A DNA stretch of 64,000 nucleotides from Ahaetulla prasina (GCF_028640845.1 NC_080539.1:161386736-161450735); one strand, 5' to 3'. Counted from the first letter of the stretch, positions 34,132 through 45,569 are shown. Made by a program: numbers and translations. The notes: generated by a model not told the origin, from the sequence alone.

Positions 34132-37100
34132 TTCCAAATGTTGAAATAATAATATTAAGTGATTTGGGAGTGTCCATTTTTTCCTGTGTAGACTGCAGTA
34201 AAGAAAGAATGACTGAATTTAGATGTCTGAATGGGAAGCAGAGATACAGAAAACACAAAGTTTGAAGAGAGTAGTGAAATGTTTAAACAGAAAACTGGAT
34301 TTATGGCCAAGTTCTTGGATATGTCTGGTGATTTCTAGACTGATAGAGAAGTGGATGAAAATTGAGAAGTGGGTACATGCAGGCCTTAGAATTGCTTAGC
34401 CGGTGGAACTTCATGTTTTCTGCCAATGTAATCAAGTAATGGTAATCAACTCCAGTAATCAAGGGCTAGTGGGAAAAGAATGGACTATCAGTTTGCAGAT
34501 GATCTTGGCATGCTGGGGCACAAGGATGCCTTGAATGCTTACTATTCAGGAATCAGGAGGAGGTTTAGAGGTTGCAGCAGCCTGGGGATCATTAGTGAGA
34601 AAATGGACTTAGTAGACTTGACCTGGAAGTTGCATGTTCATCTGCAGTTTCAAGGTCAAACTTGATCCTTCACCATGACCATAAGGAGTCATAGTGAAGA
34701 AGCAACATATAATTGCTTCTGCATTATTATGTTGCCTGCCTCCCCATCAGCAGTCTTGTTTAGGGTAGTAAATAGTGTTGGAGTAACAGGCTTTTTATCT
34801 GCAGAAGTACTGTCCATGGTACTGAACCTACAGACTGATCTGCTTCTTTGCTGCTTTGCGGTGTAGTTGATCCTCCCTTTCTATCCACTGTCAGCTGGGC
34901 CACCATTTAAAAACAGGAAGCAGATTCTCTGATGGACCAGTCAGTAAAAAAGGCAGGTCTCCTCCCCATTCCTTACAACTGTCTTTCCGCAATGATTATG
35001 GTTTTGCATATCATTTTACAATTAGAAATGGATGGCTAAAAAGCAAGAAAGGAGTGAAATCGAAGTTTAAAGCAGCATCCCAGCTCTTTAGTTGGATTAT
35101 TGCACTTGTAGTGTATCATCCAATGACATTTCTTAGGTCTCTTCTATGGTTTATGTATGAATTATGCATCCCCAGCACCGGGCACACTTTGAGATCTTAT
35201 TACATGCATACAAGTAAAAACTCATTCTTTGCTTCTTGCCTCTGATTCACAACCTCCACCCCATCAAAACTGCAATTCCTACTGGCAAACCTGTTGAGAA
35301 GGAAAAACATATTTAAGAGCTTTTCCAAAGTCATTGGACTTCTCTGAGTGTGTGTTTGACTCTTTTTTTTTTCTTGAGCGATTGATGTCTTCAGCTTGGA
35401 TGTAGAACCTTTGATGGGAGCTGAAAAAAGAAAATCCCTTCTGATTTAAGTTGTGATAGTCAATCTGTTTGGAAGAAATCCCTCAACTTTGGGATTTAAA
35501 CTCTTAAAATCCTATTGAGAGGTTGGAAATCCACTAACAGGCCTTCATGTTCAACAGGCTGTTAGGGGATATTGTTTTCTGTTGATGTGTGCACACAGAG
35601 AATAAAGCTTTCATTATTGTAAATCAAGCATTATTCGTACCCATGACAGCAGATGCAAACAAAGAGGTATATCTAACAAAGTTTTATAAATCTGCTGTGT
35701 TTGCAGTCCTTATTAACATAAGCCACTCTGGACACAGAGTTAATTATGTGTTTTCTCTCAAAGATACAGATTAAAATACATTTACATAGTTTAATACCTT
35801 CTACAAATAATTGGACTTTTTTTTTTCAAAGAGAGAATAAACCTCATCACCCACTTTATTGAAGACTTGGCAGAGAGGTTCTAATGTTTGCTTTTTAATT
35901 TTTTTAAAAATATCAGCCAGCTGAGATTTCAGAGTACAATATAAAAAGAATAGATCAGCTACACCTTGGAGCTGCTGCTTTAAAAACACAAAACAAAGCA
36001 AAACCCTTGGACTTTTTATTTTATTTTATTGGCAGGTGCAATCATTATGAGTGAAGTGGATTAAGGAGAAGGACGGGGAAGAATGAAGAATGAATCTTGC
36101 CAATAAAGGAAGTATGCAAAGTTTGCATAAAAGTTTATATTCAAAAGAGATATTCAGAATCACTTGTTAGATTAAAAGGGCTGATACAAATGTTTCAGAT
36201 GATTTGGCTTCTCCAGCTTCTTATTTTCTATCTGTATTTATTATGTAAATTGACACGCTAGCATCCAAGCCCCCCCCCCTTCTCCCTTAAAAAAAAATCA
36301 AAAGAACAATTTTTCAGGAAATGAAAGCTTTTCTTGCTGATGAGCAACACAGCCATTTGCATTTCATTCACTGAGACACTTTGGCCTTTGCTGCATTTAG
36401 GAATGAGTTTCTTTTGTTTATTTTACAGTTCAATGAAATGGAAAGCAATTTGTCTTAAGCATTTCTTGGATCCATCAGACAAAAGGAAAGGATCCGCATT
36501 AGCCGTGAAAATATCAGTAATATATTTTGGGGAGGGTGGAGTGATGTCATCTGATTGAATGGCTCTCCAAGGTAGTGGCTCCCATTATGCTCAGGTGATT
36601 AGGTGAAGAGTCTGTAGCTTAGGGAGAAAGGACATGCTTTGCATGCAAAAAAAATTCAGCATTCAGCACTCAGCATCTCCCTATAGACCAGAGAAAGAAG
36701 TTGGAGAACCATGGCCAGTCAGTAGTTATACAGCTAGTTGGGCTACTACATATTTATACATGTAAACACATACACATATATGTGCCTATTATTTATATTT
36801 TCATGTGCTTATACACTCAGATGCTCCGGTGGTGATCTACATTCATAAATAAAGCAATACAATTGTATTAAAGCCTAAAGCATCCCAGTTTGTCTCTGCT
36901 TTTTTTTTTTTTTAGCAGCTGTAAACATTGCACAGCAATCACAGATACCATCCGTGCTGATGAGGCCCAAAGGTATTTTAAAGCAAGGATGAAGCTGGAG
37001 GTTGCAATTTTGTTTTCCCTAAGACAGATTTCCCAATTCTTTAATTAACAGAAGGTCAGATGGGGCAAGGCACCTGATGGGCACCGAAGGAGATGTCCAT

Positions 37101-37201
37101 GGACACCATATTCCCTATCCCTGCCACAAAACCCCACAGCCTCGGAGTTACAGAACTGTAGAATTGGCAAGGGTCATTTAGGATATTGAACTTAACCCTC
37201 C
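34132..37201. other. Long single-copy stretch, no gene seen
   Basis: About 3 kb with no recognised repeat apart from short homopolymers (35360, 35818, 36270, 36900). Blocks near 35540-35800 and 36320-36550 are even in composition and could be conserved non-coding sequence. Small frames at 34480-34866 have no known motif. Confidence 0.45.
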
Positions 37202-37735
37202 TCTCATCTTAATAATAATAACAGCAGAATTGGAAGGGACCTTGGAGACCTTCTAGTCCAACCCCCTGCCCAGGCAGGAAACCCTACACCATCTCAGTCA
37301 GATGGTTATCCAACATCTTCTTAAAAATTTCCAGTGTTGGGGCATTTACAACTTCTGCAGGCAAGTCGTTCCACTGATTAATTGTTCTAACTGTCAGGAA
37401 ATTTTTCCTTAGTTCCAAGTTGCTTCTCTCCTTGATCAATTTCCACTCATTGCTTCTTGTTCTACCCTCAGGTGCTTTGGAGAACAGCCCGACTCCCTCT
37501 TCTTTGTGGCAACCCCTGAGATATTGGAACACTGCTATCATGTCTCCCCTAGTCCTTCTTTTTATTAAACTAGACATACCGAGTTCCTGCAACCGTTCTT
37601 CATATGTTTTAGCCTCCAGTCCCCTAATCATCTTTGTTGCTCTTCTCTGCACTCTTTCTAGAGTCTCAGCACCTTTTTTACATCGTGGTGATCAAAACTG
37701 AATGCAATATTCCAAGTGTGGTGTTACCAGGGCAC
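37202..37735 (-). mobile_element. CR1 LINE, 3' part with RT C-terminus
   Basis: The antisense frame 37652-37284 is open for 122 codons: '[20 protein letters not shown]', '[18 protein letters not shown]', 'RTRSNEWKLIKERSNLE', 'NQWNDLPAEVVNAPTLEIF'. This is the best-preserved CR1 C-terminus in the window, without internal stops, but it is 5' truncated. The 3' end joins '(AAT)n...gcagaattggaaggg' at the left. Confidence 0.95.
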
Positions 37736-38087
37736 ACTTGGAATATTTAAAGCATCTTGGAATATTTAAAGCATCTGAGAATGAGGTCTACTTCTGTTTC
37801 AGCATACCCTATTTTTCTGCCTATAGTATGCCCCCCACCCACTTTTCTTACCCAAAATTCAGAAATCAATATTTTAAGCAATCGGAAGTTTCACTGATGA
37901 GGCTAGTTTGCAGAGTAAGGTATTGGCAGTTTTGCAACCGTGATTCTCTTCTCGCTACATGCCCACCCACCCCCCGTGTAAAAGATGCCCCTCTATTTTT
38001 AGGTAAATATTTTTAAGAAAAAGTATTGACTTATACACGGGAAAATACAGTATATAGGGAAGGGAACCTTGCTATAATGCTTCTACT

Positions 38088-38224
38088 CAGTGGTGGGATT
38101 CAAGTAATTTAACAACCGGTTCTCTGCCCTAATGATTTCTTTCAACAGCCAGTTTGCCAAACTGCTTAGAAAATTAACAACCGGTTCTCCCGAAGTGGTG
38201 CGAACTGGCTGAATCCCACCACTG
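38088..38224. mobile_element. 137-bp hAT-type MITE, perfect 8-bp target duplication
   Basis: Same element as 4478-4614 in reverse orientation and of identical length. Ends 'cagtggtgggattca' and 'tgaatcccaccactg'. 'cttctact' is present on both sides (38080-38087 and 38225-38232). Confidence 0.95.
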
Positions 38225-38289
38225 CTTCTACTGCCAAACTACTTTTGGTGAGTTATTAGTTTCTTTTTTCTTTTAAAACGCTATTGGAG

Positions 38290-39000
38290 TCTACCTTCCT
38301 GTTCATTATACTATAGTATACTCTGCACTCTACAATTATAAAGCTCCAGCTTTGACTTTTTTCATGGTGACATACTTTCACGTATTTGCAAAGCACTATC
38401 ATATTACCCTGCAGTCTTTATCGCTCAAGGCTAAACATGCCCAGCTTCTTCAATCTCTCTTCATAAGTCTCACTTTCTGTCCTCTTATTATCCTCATTGC
38501 CCTTCTCTGAATCTGTTCCAGTTTGTATGAATACTTAAAATGATGTGCCTGGAAGCAGACAGAATACTCAAAGCAAGGCCTAAGCATTGCAGAATAAAAT
38601 GGGACTATTATTTCCTGTTATTTGGAAACTCTCCTTTTCTTGAAGCAGTCTAAACTTTTTATTTTTCCTCAGCTGTAAACTTAGTTTGCAGTTTAGCTAG
38701 GATTGTGAGCTCTTTTTCACAAGTACCAGCACTAAGTTAGGGATCTCACATCCTCTACCTGTTCATTTTATTTTTGTTTTCTAAGTGAAGATCTTCCTAC
38801 TTATCTCTGTTAAAGTTAATTTCTTGTTTTCAGCTTGTTTCTCTAACATCAAGCATTGTTTGAGTTTTATTCTTGTCAGCATTACCCATCCTACCTTGTT
38901 TTGTGTCGCTTGCAAATTTCATAAACATTCTTTCCATTTTTAATCATTAATAAAAGAATATGTGAACCAGGAATGAATCTTGTGTGACCTCACTCAATAT
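38290..39000 (-). mobile_element. Old CR1 LINE fragment
   Basis: The plus strand reads 'cttcttcaatctctcttcata', 'attgcccttctctgaatctgt' and later 'tttgtgtcgcttgcaaatttc', which match antisense CR1 segments but with heavy divergence and gaps. No intact frame. Confidence 0.7.
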
Positions 39001-39119
39001 TAACTTATGGATACCAGCTGGATGGAGCAAAGAAGATAAGCATTCTTCGAATAGGATTTTGAAGCCCATTGTACATCCACTTTCTTTTTATGTCAGCCAT
39101 TTCTAATGTTTAAGGCATT

Positions 39120-39330
39120 AAGAAACCAGAAAAGTCTGAGTTCTGGTTCTGCCTTAGGCATAAAAGTCAGCTGGATTACCTTGGGCCAGTCACTTTCTCT
39201 GAGCCCAATTCACCTCACAGGGTTGGTGCTTTGGGGAAAATAGGAGGAGGAAGGTGTATTAGATATATTTCTTTTCCTTGAGTTACTTATTAAGTAACAA
39301 AGGTGGGATAAAAATTCAATAACTAAAATT
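39120..39330 (+). mobile_element. Old tRNA-derived SINE fragment
   Basis: 'gagttctggttctgccttagg', 'ccttgggccagtcact', 'cacctcacagggttggtg' and a closing 'aaaggtgggataaaaattc' follow the layout of old amniote tRNA SINEs (MIR-like). Weakly preserved head. Confidence 0.62.
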
Positions 39331-39526
39331 CGGCTCACATAGAACTAGCCATATCAACATAGAATGTCCTTGGGTACATTATGAAATACATTGAAATCAA
39401 GGTATATTACATTCATGTCCTTCTGCTATTACATTAAGGAAAATGATTGGTTTTAAAAGATAAGGTTAGTTTGGTAAAACTTGTTGATAAATCTTTAGCT
39501 AATTTCTGATAATATATGCTTTCTTT

Positions 39527-39530
<4 letters not shown>

Positions 39531-39595
<65 letters not shown>
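39531..39595. repeat. (GT)n microsatellite
   Basis: About 32 pure GT units, abutting the 3' end of the antisense Sauria SINE. Confidence 0.96.
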
Positions 39596-39597
<2 letters not shown>

Positions 39598-39598
<1 letters not shown>

Positions 39599-40215
39599 AA
39601 AGTAAAGGTTCCCCTCACACATATGTGCTAGTCGTTCCTGACTCTAGGGGGCTCATTTCCATTTCAAAGCCAAAGAGCCAGCGCTGTCTGAAGACGTCTC
39701 TGTGGTCATATGGCCGGCATGACTAAACACCAAAGGCACACAGAACACTGTTATCTTCCACCAAAGGAAGGGGCCGGGATAGCTCAGGCAGTAGAGAAGC
39801 CTGTTATTAGAACACAGAGCCTGCAATTACTGCAGGTTCGAGCCCGGCCCAAGGTTGACTCAGCCTTCCACCCTTTATAAGGTAGGTAAAATGAGGACCC
39901 AGATTGTTGGGGGGGCAATAAGTTGACTTTGTAAAAAAATATACAAATAGAATGAGACTATTGCCTTATACATTGTAAGCCGCCCTGAGTCTTCGGAGAA
40001 GGGCGGGGTATAAATGTAAACAAACAAAAAAAAAAGGTGGTCCCTATTTTTCTACTTGCATTTCTTACGTGCTTTCGAGCTGCTAGGTTGGCAGAAGTTG
40101 GGACAAGTAATGGGAGCTCACCCCGTTACGAAGCACTTAGGGATTCGAACTGCTGAACTGCCGACTTTCGATCGACAATCTCAGTGTCTTACCCACTAAG
40201 TCACCACAACCCTTG
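39598..40215 (-). mobile_element. Sauria-type SINE split by another SINE
   Basis: The left part (39598-39767) is the reverse-complement BovB-like tail ('gtaaaggttcccctcacac', 'gtgctagtcgttcctgac'). The right part (40038-40215) carries 'ggtggtccctatttttctac' and the tRNA-like head in reverse ('ggattcgaactgctgaactg', 'acccactaagtcaccac'). Full length once the insertion is set aside. Confidence 0.9.
39768..40032 (+). mobile_element. tRNA-derived SINE with L2-like LINE tail
   Basis: Pol III A box 'tagctcaggcag' and B box 'ggttcgagccc' are intact in the head. The body has 'gactcagccttccaccc' and 'aggacccagattgttggggg'. The 3' end 'gtaagccgccctgagtc...gaagggcggggtataaat' matches the L2-like LINE tails in this window. 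'aaagg' flanks it (39763-39767 and 40033-40037). Inserted in the Sauria SINE. Confidence 0.92.
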
Positions 40216-41757
40216 TGTGTATGTATATGTATGTGTATATATATATGTGTACATGTATAATCTGCTCTAGAGTCCTTCTGCTTATTAGAATTAGCCTTGC
40301 TAAAGTTCTGTGCTTGCTTAAGTTCCACCCCACCCCCTTTAGAAGATAGGACCGATTTTAATTTCTTCCAGTCAGTGATACTTTATATGTTCTCCATGTT
40401 TTCTCAGAATAATACTAGCCAGTTCACTAGCAAGTCCCTTTAGTGTTTTAGGTTACAAGTCATGTGTTGTTAGAGATTTGAATTCATTTAAAATAGGAAT
40501 TCACAGCGACAGCATTTTATTACTGTTATTCCAATTAGATTTTCAAAAAAGTTTTTTCTGGAGATGGAACAGTTTGGAGAATTCTGGACTGTAGTTCCAG
40601 AAGTTTTTGACAGCTGTCTGGAAGCGAATGTTCTAGAACAAGAAATGCTTTGCAACGGTCTGAATGTTGTAGAGTTCTGGACTGGCATATTCAACTTTCT
40701 AGATTAATTTGCAATCATAACCATTCTATTTCAAATAGATTTTTAATTAGTTTGAGGTTACACTTCTGTCATTTTCATTCGATATTTTCCATTTAATGGC
40801 AGTGATGTTATACAAATTTATCTAGGACCATCTTAAATTTTATTAGCCCTTCAATTTATCTGCCTGTTTGCTTTCTTTAAAATATATTTTGACATTTGGG
40901 AAATTAAATTGGACGTTTTTCCTTTTCTCTCCCTCTCTGTCTGAGCCCATTTAAAAACCTTAGAACACAATACTTCTCTAATGGAATGTCAAGTACAGCA
41001 AATTCTATTTCAAGTGAAAAACATTATCAAAGCCCTCATTTTTTTATTTTTAGGAAGCAGTCATGAACTGCGCTGCTTTCCTTTCCCTTTCCTCTTAATA
41101 ACACATCTTGCTTCTATTACAAGTTTTACTATTTTGCCCAGAAGGCTTAGGGTTATTTGTTGGGAAAGAACCTGTAATCTTGCTGTGGGACTAGATTCAA
41201 TTAAGTGCCTCCAAGGTATGATCCTTTGAGTATTAAATGAATTTCTGTAGTTTCCTTGCAGTCAGTATCTCAGAGTGATACCCATGATGAACTACATGGA
41301 AGATAAGGCTATCGCAATGGCTATTAGTCATGATGGTTGCATATTAGTGTCAGGATTGGAAGCAATATATGGTTCTCGGCACCAGTTGCTAAGCAACACA
41401 AGTGGGAGGTGCTTTTGCTCTCTGACATAACTCGTAAGTTTCTCATCATTGGATATTATATGAGAACATAATGAGAACATAATACTAGACAAGATGGCTA
41501 TTTAACCTGATCCAGCAGGGTTCTTATGCTCTTAATCACATGGAAAACTGGTGCAATTAAAAATAATAATGATCTGATTAACCTTTTTAATTTAAAATGT
41601 CTCTCACAAAGTAGAATTTTTTTTTAAAAAAAAAACACTGTAGGAAGAATCCTAAAATCTATTTAAAAAGATACAGCTGGAGAAATTTAACTGAGTGCGT
41701 TATAATGAATCATCCAAATTAAACTTTTAATCTGAAAAAAAAAGTAGTGATATTGAG
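40216..41757. other. Single-copy stretch, no gene seen
   Basis: A GT/AT-rich patch at 40213-40258. The rest has ordinary AT-rich composition with no recognised frame or repeat. Confidence 0.45.
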
Positions 41758-42002
41758 TATAAGAGCCGTGGTGGTTCAGTGGTTAGAATGCAGTACTGCA
41801 GGCTACTTCTGATGACTGCTGGATGCCTGCAATTTGGCAGTTCAAATCGCACCAGGCTCAAGGTTGACTCAGCCTTCCATCCTTCTGAGATGGGTAAAAT
41901 GAGGACCCAGATTATTGGGGGCAATAGGCTGATTCTGTAAATCGCTTAGAGAGGGCTGGAAAGCACTGTGAAGTGGTATATAAGTCTAAGTGCTATTGCT
42001 AT
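41758..42002 (+). mobile_element. tRNA-derived SINE (GCTATTGCTAT tail)
   Basis: A-box-like 'tggttcagtgg' and B-box-like 'gttcaaatcg' in the head, then the shared body 'gactcagccttccatcc', 'gattattgggggcaatagg' and tail 'gtctaagtgctattgctat'. Shares diagnostic variants with the 31.3-kb copy ('ctgattctgtaaatcgc', 'gggctggaaag'). Confidence 0.9.
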
Positions 42003-42198
42003 AAAGAAATCCTGGAGGACTCCAGTGAAATGCTATGCAGTACGCACAAAGTTTCTTAAACCCTCTGTCCTTCTTCAGGACACTTTAAAATCATGCGGAG
42101 CAGAGATCTTCCTAATTTATTACCTGTGCAACTGTGGTACAAAATTGAATTTCATAGGAACCACTCTGCATATTCTGTGGACAAACCCGAAGAATTCT
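42003..42198 (+). repeat. 196-bp segment duplicated from/with 31551-31749
   Basis: Immediately follows the SINE tail. Near-identical to 31551-31749, and both end at 'cccgaagaattct'. See findings. Confidence 0.85.
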
Positions 42199-42214
42199 TC
42201 AGTCTCCATAAACT

Positions 42215-42300
42215 AGACCAATGTTGCAGGGGAATTCTGGGAGTGAACATCCACACAACTTGAAGTTGCCAAGTTTGAAGAACACTGGTCTAGACCAAGG
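42215..42300. mobile_element. Short MITE-like fragment
   Basis: 'ccaatgttgcagg', 'gaattctgggagtgaacatcc', 'ttgaagttgccaagtttgaag' and 'aacactggtctag' resemble a squamate hAT MITE in reverse. The ends 'ctagaccaatgtt' and 'aacactggtctag' are inverted. Confidence 0.6.
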
Positions 42301-42449
42301 GTCAATAACATGACCATTGGGAATCCCAATGTGTCTCTCCCTCCCTCTCAAAATTAAATCAAGTCATGAGATATAGTTAGCTTATGAATTTCAGGCAGTG
42401 GAGGCAGGGGAGAGTTTGTGGATATCCAGGCTATTGAAAAAGATAGTAA

Positions 42450-42660
42450 GATCACTTAGACTGACATACCACTTCACAGTGGTTTACAGCCCTCTCTAAG
42501 TGGTTTAAAACGTCAGCGTATTGCCCCCAACAATCTGAATCCTCATTTTACCGACCTCAGAAGGATGGAAGGCTGAGTCAACTTCGAGCCGGTCAGGCTC
42601 AAACTCCTGCTAGTAGGCAGAGTTAGCCTGCAATACTGCATTCTAACCCCTGTGTCAAGA
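42450..42660 (-). mobile_element. tRNA-derived SINE, antisense
   Basis: Reverse complement of the SINE at 41758: 'cacttagactgacataccac', 'ttgcccccaacaatctgaatc', 'cagaaggatggaaggctgag' and 'cagttagcctgcaatactgca'-like head with 'cattctaacccc'. Confidence 0.88.
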
Positions 42661-43298
42661 GCTTGGCAAGTTTGAATCAATTACACCTATTGCCAAAACT
42701 CTGAGCTCCTGCTTGCTGCTCCATTGAATATCTAATGGAGTACAATAGAGTACAGTACAAATATTGGTCATTTGTATAGTTTTAAGGATTCAGAGAATCT
42801 ACATTAAAAAGAGAGATCAATTGGGCAGGAACTCTCAAATGTATGTTTATAGAGAAAATTTTACCCTAAAAGTCTAATAATTCTTTATCAGAGGGAAGCA
42901 TTATGAATTTTTAGAAATGAATCGAACCAGCCAGTAGCAAACCTGACAATTTCATGCATTCATGTTTGCTTAAAAAAAAAATCCCAAACACCAACATGTC
43001 TTTTCTTTCCTCTAATGGCAATATTAAGTTGCTGTAGTAACTTCCTTATGATGTTGCCACCTGGGAACATTTTGCCAGTATTCAAGAACAAATTCAACTC
43101 ATTATGGCTGTTCCACTTCAGAAACAATTGGATGAATTGAGTCATGAGAGATGGTCAAATAAATCATGATTAGGGCACTGCTAATACCTGAAAGAGCTGA
43201 ACCAGAAAACAGAGTTGCAAGATTTAATTGGTAGAAGAGTCAAAGCTTTAGTTAGCCAATTGGTGTGGGAAAATCAGGGCTGATTGAAGATTTTAAAG
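42661..43298. other. Single-copy stretch, no gene seen
   Basis: No repeat or coding feature recognised. Confidence 0.4.
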
Positions 43299-43667
43299 TA
43301 GGGGTGTCAAACCTAAAGCCCGCAGGCTGGATCCAGCCCATGGGGTGCTTAGATCTGGCCCATGGGGCCATCCTGGAAACAGCAAAAGGACCCACTCACG
43401 GTGCCTCTGCCAGTGAAAATGCAGCTCACGAGGGCTGCAGGCGGCCCTTGTGAGCACCATTTTCACTGGCAGAGTGCTACAGGAGGCTGTCACAGCCGAA
43501 AATGGAGCTTGGGAGCCCGTTTTCACTGGCAGAGCACTTGGTCCACCATAGGCGCCCCGACATGAGTGAGGTTGAGCTGGCCACACCCACCCTGGCCACG
43601 GCCTCCACCCCCAAGGTCAAACACAACCCTGATGTGGCCCTCAATGAAATCGAGTTTGACACCTCTG
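43299..43667. mobile_element. ~369-bp hAT-type nonautonomous element
   Basis: Ends 'aggggtgtcaaacc' and 'gagtttgacacctctg' are inverted. Flanks 'ttttaaag' and 'ttttagag' agree at 7 of 8 bases. The GC-rich interior repeats 'ttttcactggcagag'. Homologous along its length to 45788-46143. No transposase encoded; open frames on both strands are incidental. Confidence 0.88.
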
Positions 43668-43747
43668 TTTTAGAGGATCTTTGGACAAGTAACTCATTCT
43701 CCTTCCCTATAGTCTAGCAATGAGGAAGCAGGTAATGCCAAAGGAAA

Positions 43748-43992
43748 GGGCCTCTGGTGGCTCAACAGATTAAGACAGTCTGTTATTAACAGAGCTGCTT
43801 GCAATTACTGCAAGTTCAAGTCCCACCAGGCCCAAGGTTGACTCAGCCTTCCATCCTTTATAAGGTAGGTAAAATGAGGACCCAGATTGTTGGGGGCAAT
43901 AAGTTGACTTTGTATATAATATACAAATGGATGAAGACTATAAGCCGCCCTGAGACTTCGGAGAAGGGCGGGATATAAATGCAAATAAAAAA
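43748..43992 (+). mobile_element. tRNA-derived SINE with L2-like LINE tail
   Basis: Same family as 39768-40032: head 'tggtggctcaacagattaag' with B-box-like 'agttcaagtccc', body 'gactcagccttccatcc', 'aggacccagattgttggggg', and tail 'aagccgccctgagacttcgg' and 'gggcgggatataaatgc' with poly-A. Confidence 0.9.
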
Positions 43993-44699
43993 AAAGTGGA
44001 ATTATTCTTCTTCTTTCACACTGCAGGTTTCAGTGGTAAAAACAGGATCCAGGATTCTTATCAATAGCTCCAGTAACTGGTTTCTAAACCATGCAAAACA
44101 CATTTAGCATTATTTAAATATTGCTATTGATTATATTTTTGGCTAACATCCCATCCTCTGTCCAGAACCATAAAGCAGCATGCATAGAGTTCTCTTATGT
44201 TGTTCTACAAAAACATTTTTGGAAAGTAGGTTAGGTGTTCCAGAAATTTGCCCCATCAACTTGTACTGTTGAAGATAGATTTAAACTAAGATCTATCCAG
44301 TCCTAGCCTGACACATTAATCATTATACACATTGGTTGTCAGTCTTTGAACCCATCAATTTCTAATGTTTTATAGCAAATAGTAAAACCTTTGTCAATTA
44401 CATTGAAAGTTACCGTAACTATACTAAGTATAGTATAGTATTAGTAGTATTAGTATTGTTCATACTAATACTAAATACAAAACCTAATTGGTTAAATTAT
44501 TTTAATTTATTGAATCTTGAATGACCTTATTTTAAAATAATACACTTTTTCTCTTGGTCATGGTGTTTTTTATTTTTTTGGATGTTTATGTTAATTTTAA
44601 ATATTTAAATATGTACATGGCTAATCTACATCACATCTTCCAACACAATGGATAGTCACACAACTTCATAAAAAAGTGCCTGAGCACTCAACCTAATGT
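43993..44699. other. AT-rich stretch with a perfect hairpin
   Basis: No gene. At 44445-44473 a 12-bp perfect stem with 5-base loop lies in a run of TAGTAT-type repeats. Confidence 0.5.
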
Positions 44700-45134
44700 A
44701 GCACAATTGACCCAATCTGTGAAAAGGATAACACTGCTATAATCAAAAACATCTCAGAAACCACCAATAAACTATTACAACTACATGGCATTGGTGTAGC
44801 ACACAAACCAACTAAAGCCCTCCAAAACATCCAGCCACCCCAGAAGAAAAAAAACAGGAGTCATCTACAACATACACTGTAAGGACTACAACAGCCACTA
44901 TGCACAATGAACAGGTAGCAGATTAGCAGAGCATATCCATGAACACCAACTAGCAGTCAGAAGATATGATGAAAACGCCTTAATTTTACAACACACGGAC
45001 AGACTTAACCATAGTTTCAATTGGGAAATGGTGACCATCCTAGACCTAGCCATGTCCAAAACACTAGAGAATTTCCTGAAAGCCTGGCACTCTGACAAAC
45101 TGGCCATCAATTGGCACACAGACATAAGCAACAT
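44700..45134 (+). pseudogene. Penelope-like element, GIY-YIG endonuclease end (part 1)
   Basis: The plus frame reads 'ISETTNKLLQLHGIGVAHKP', then 'GVIYNIHCKDYN' (the GIY block), a stop at about 44895, 'TGSRLAEHIHEHQLAVRR', 'LILQHTDRLNHSFNW' and 'FLKAWHSDKLAINWHTDISN'. This order is that of the Penelope-like retroelement C-terminus, where a GIY-YIG nuclease cuts the target. The YIG block is lost and the RT is absent. The frame resumes at 45575 after a LINE insertion. Confidence 0.82.
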
Positions 45135-45569
45135 TGCCTCCCAACGACCTGTGCGCTCCCACAGAGCGGGCCTCCTCAGGGTGCCATTGACCAAACAATG
45201 TAGGTTGGCGGCCCCCAGGGGGAGGGCTTTCTCTGTGGTGGCACCAGCCTTATGGAATGAGTTTCCTCCGGGGTTACGCCAACTCCCCGACCTCCGGGCC
45301 TTCAAACGTGAACTGAAGACCTTATTATTTCACCGAGCGGGACTAGCCTAAGACATATTTTAGCGAAATTTTAATGGGTTTTAATCGGTCTTTGACCGTT
45401 TTAGTAATTTGGCCAGTAAATATTTGTTTTTAATTGTTTTTAAATATTGTTATTTATTATATTTATATTGTATTGGTGTGGGTATTTTAATTTTGGCTGT
45501 AAACCGCCCTGAGTCCTCCGGGAGATGGTGCAGTATAGAAATGTAATTATAAATAAAAATAAATAAATA
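45135..45569 (+). mobile_element. L2-like LINE 3' end inserted in the Penelope relic
   Basis: 'RSHRAGLLRVP', 'AFSVVAPALWNEFPPGLRQL' and 'RELKTLLFHRAGLA', then stop, 3'UTR with 'gtaaaccgccctgagtcc', and an AAATAAATAAA tail. 'aacat' lies on both sides (45130-45134 and 45570-45574), and Penelope coding sequence resumes directly after it. Confidence 0.92.

Noticed and set aside
34480..34665. Frame with 'FADDLGML', reminiscent of an RT catalytic box
   Set aside because: No other reverse-transcriptase motif occurs nearby in any frame, so the match is likely chance.
39832..39850. Possible functional tRNA gene from an intact B box
   Set aside because: The surrounding sequence does not fold into a full tRNA cloverleaf and continues into a SINE body and LINE-type tail.
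43293..43717. Overlapping frames on both strands
   Set aside because: They fall inside a nonautonomous hAT element with clear inverted ends and target duplication.
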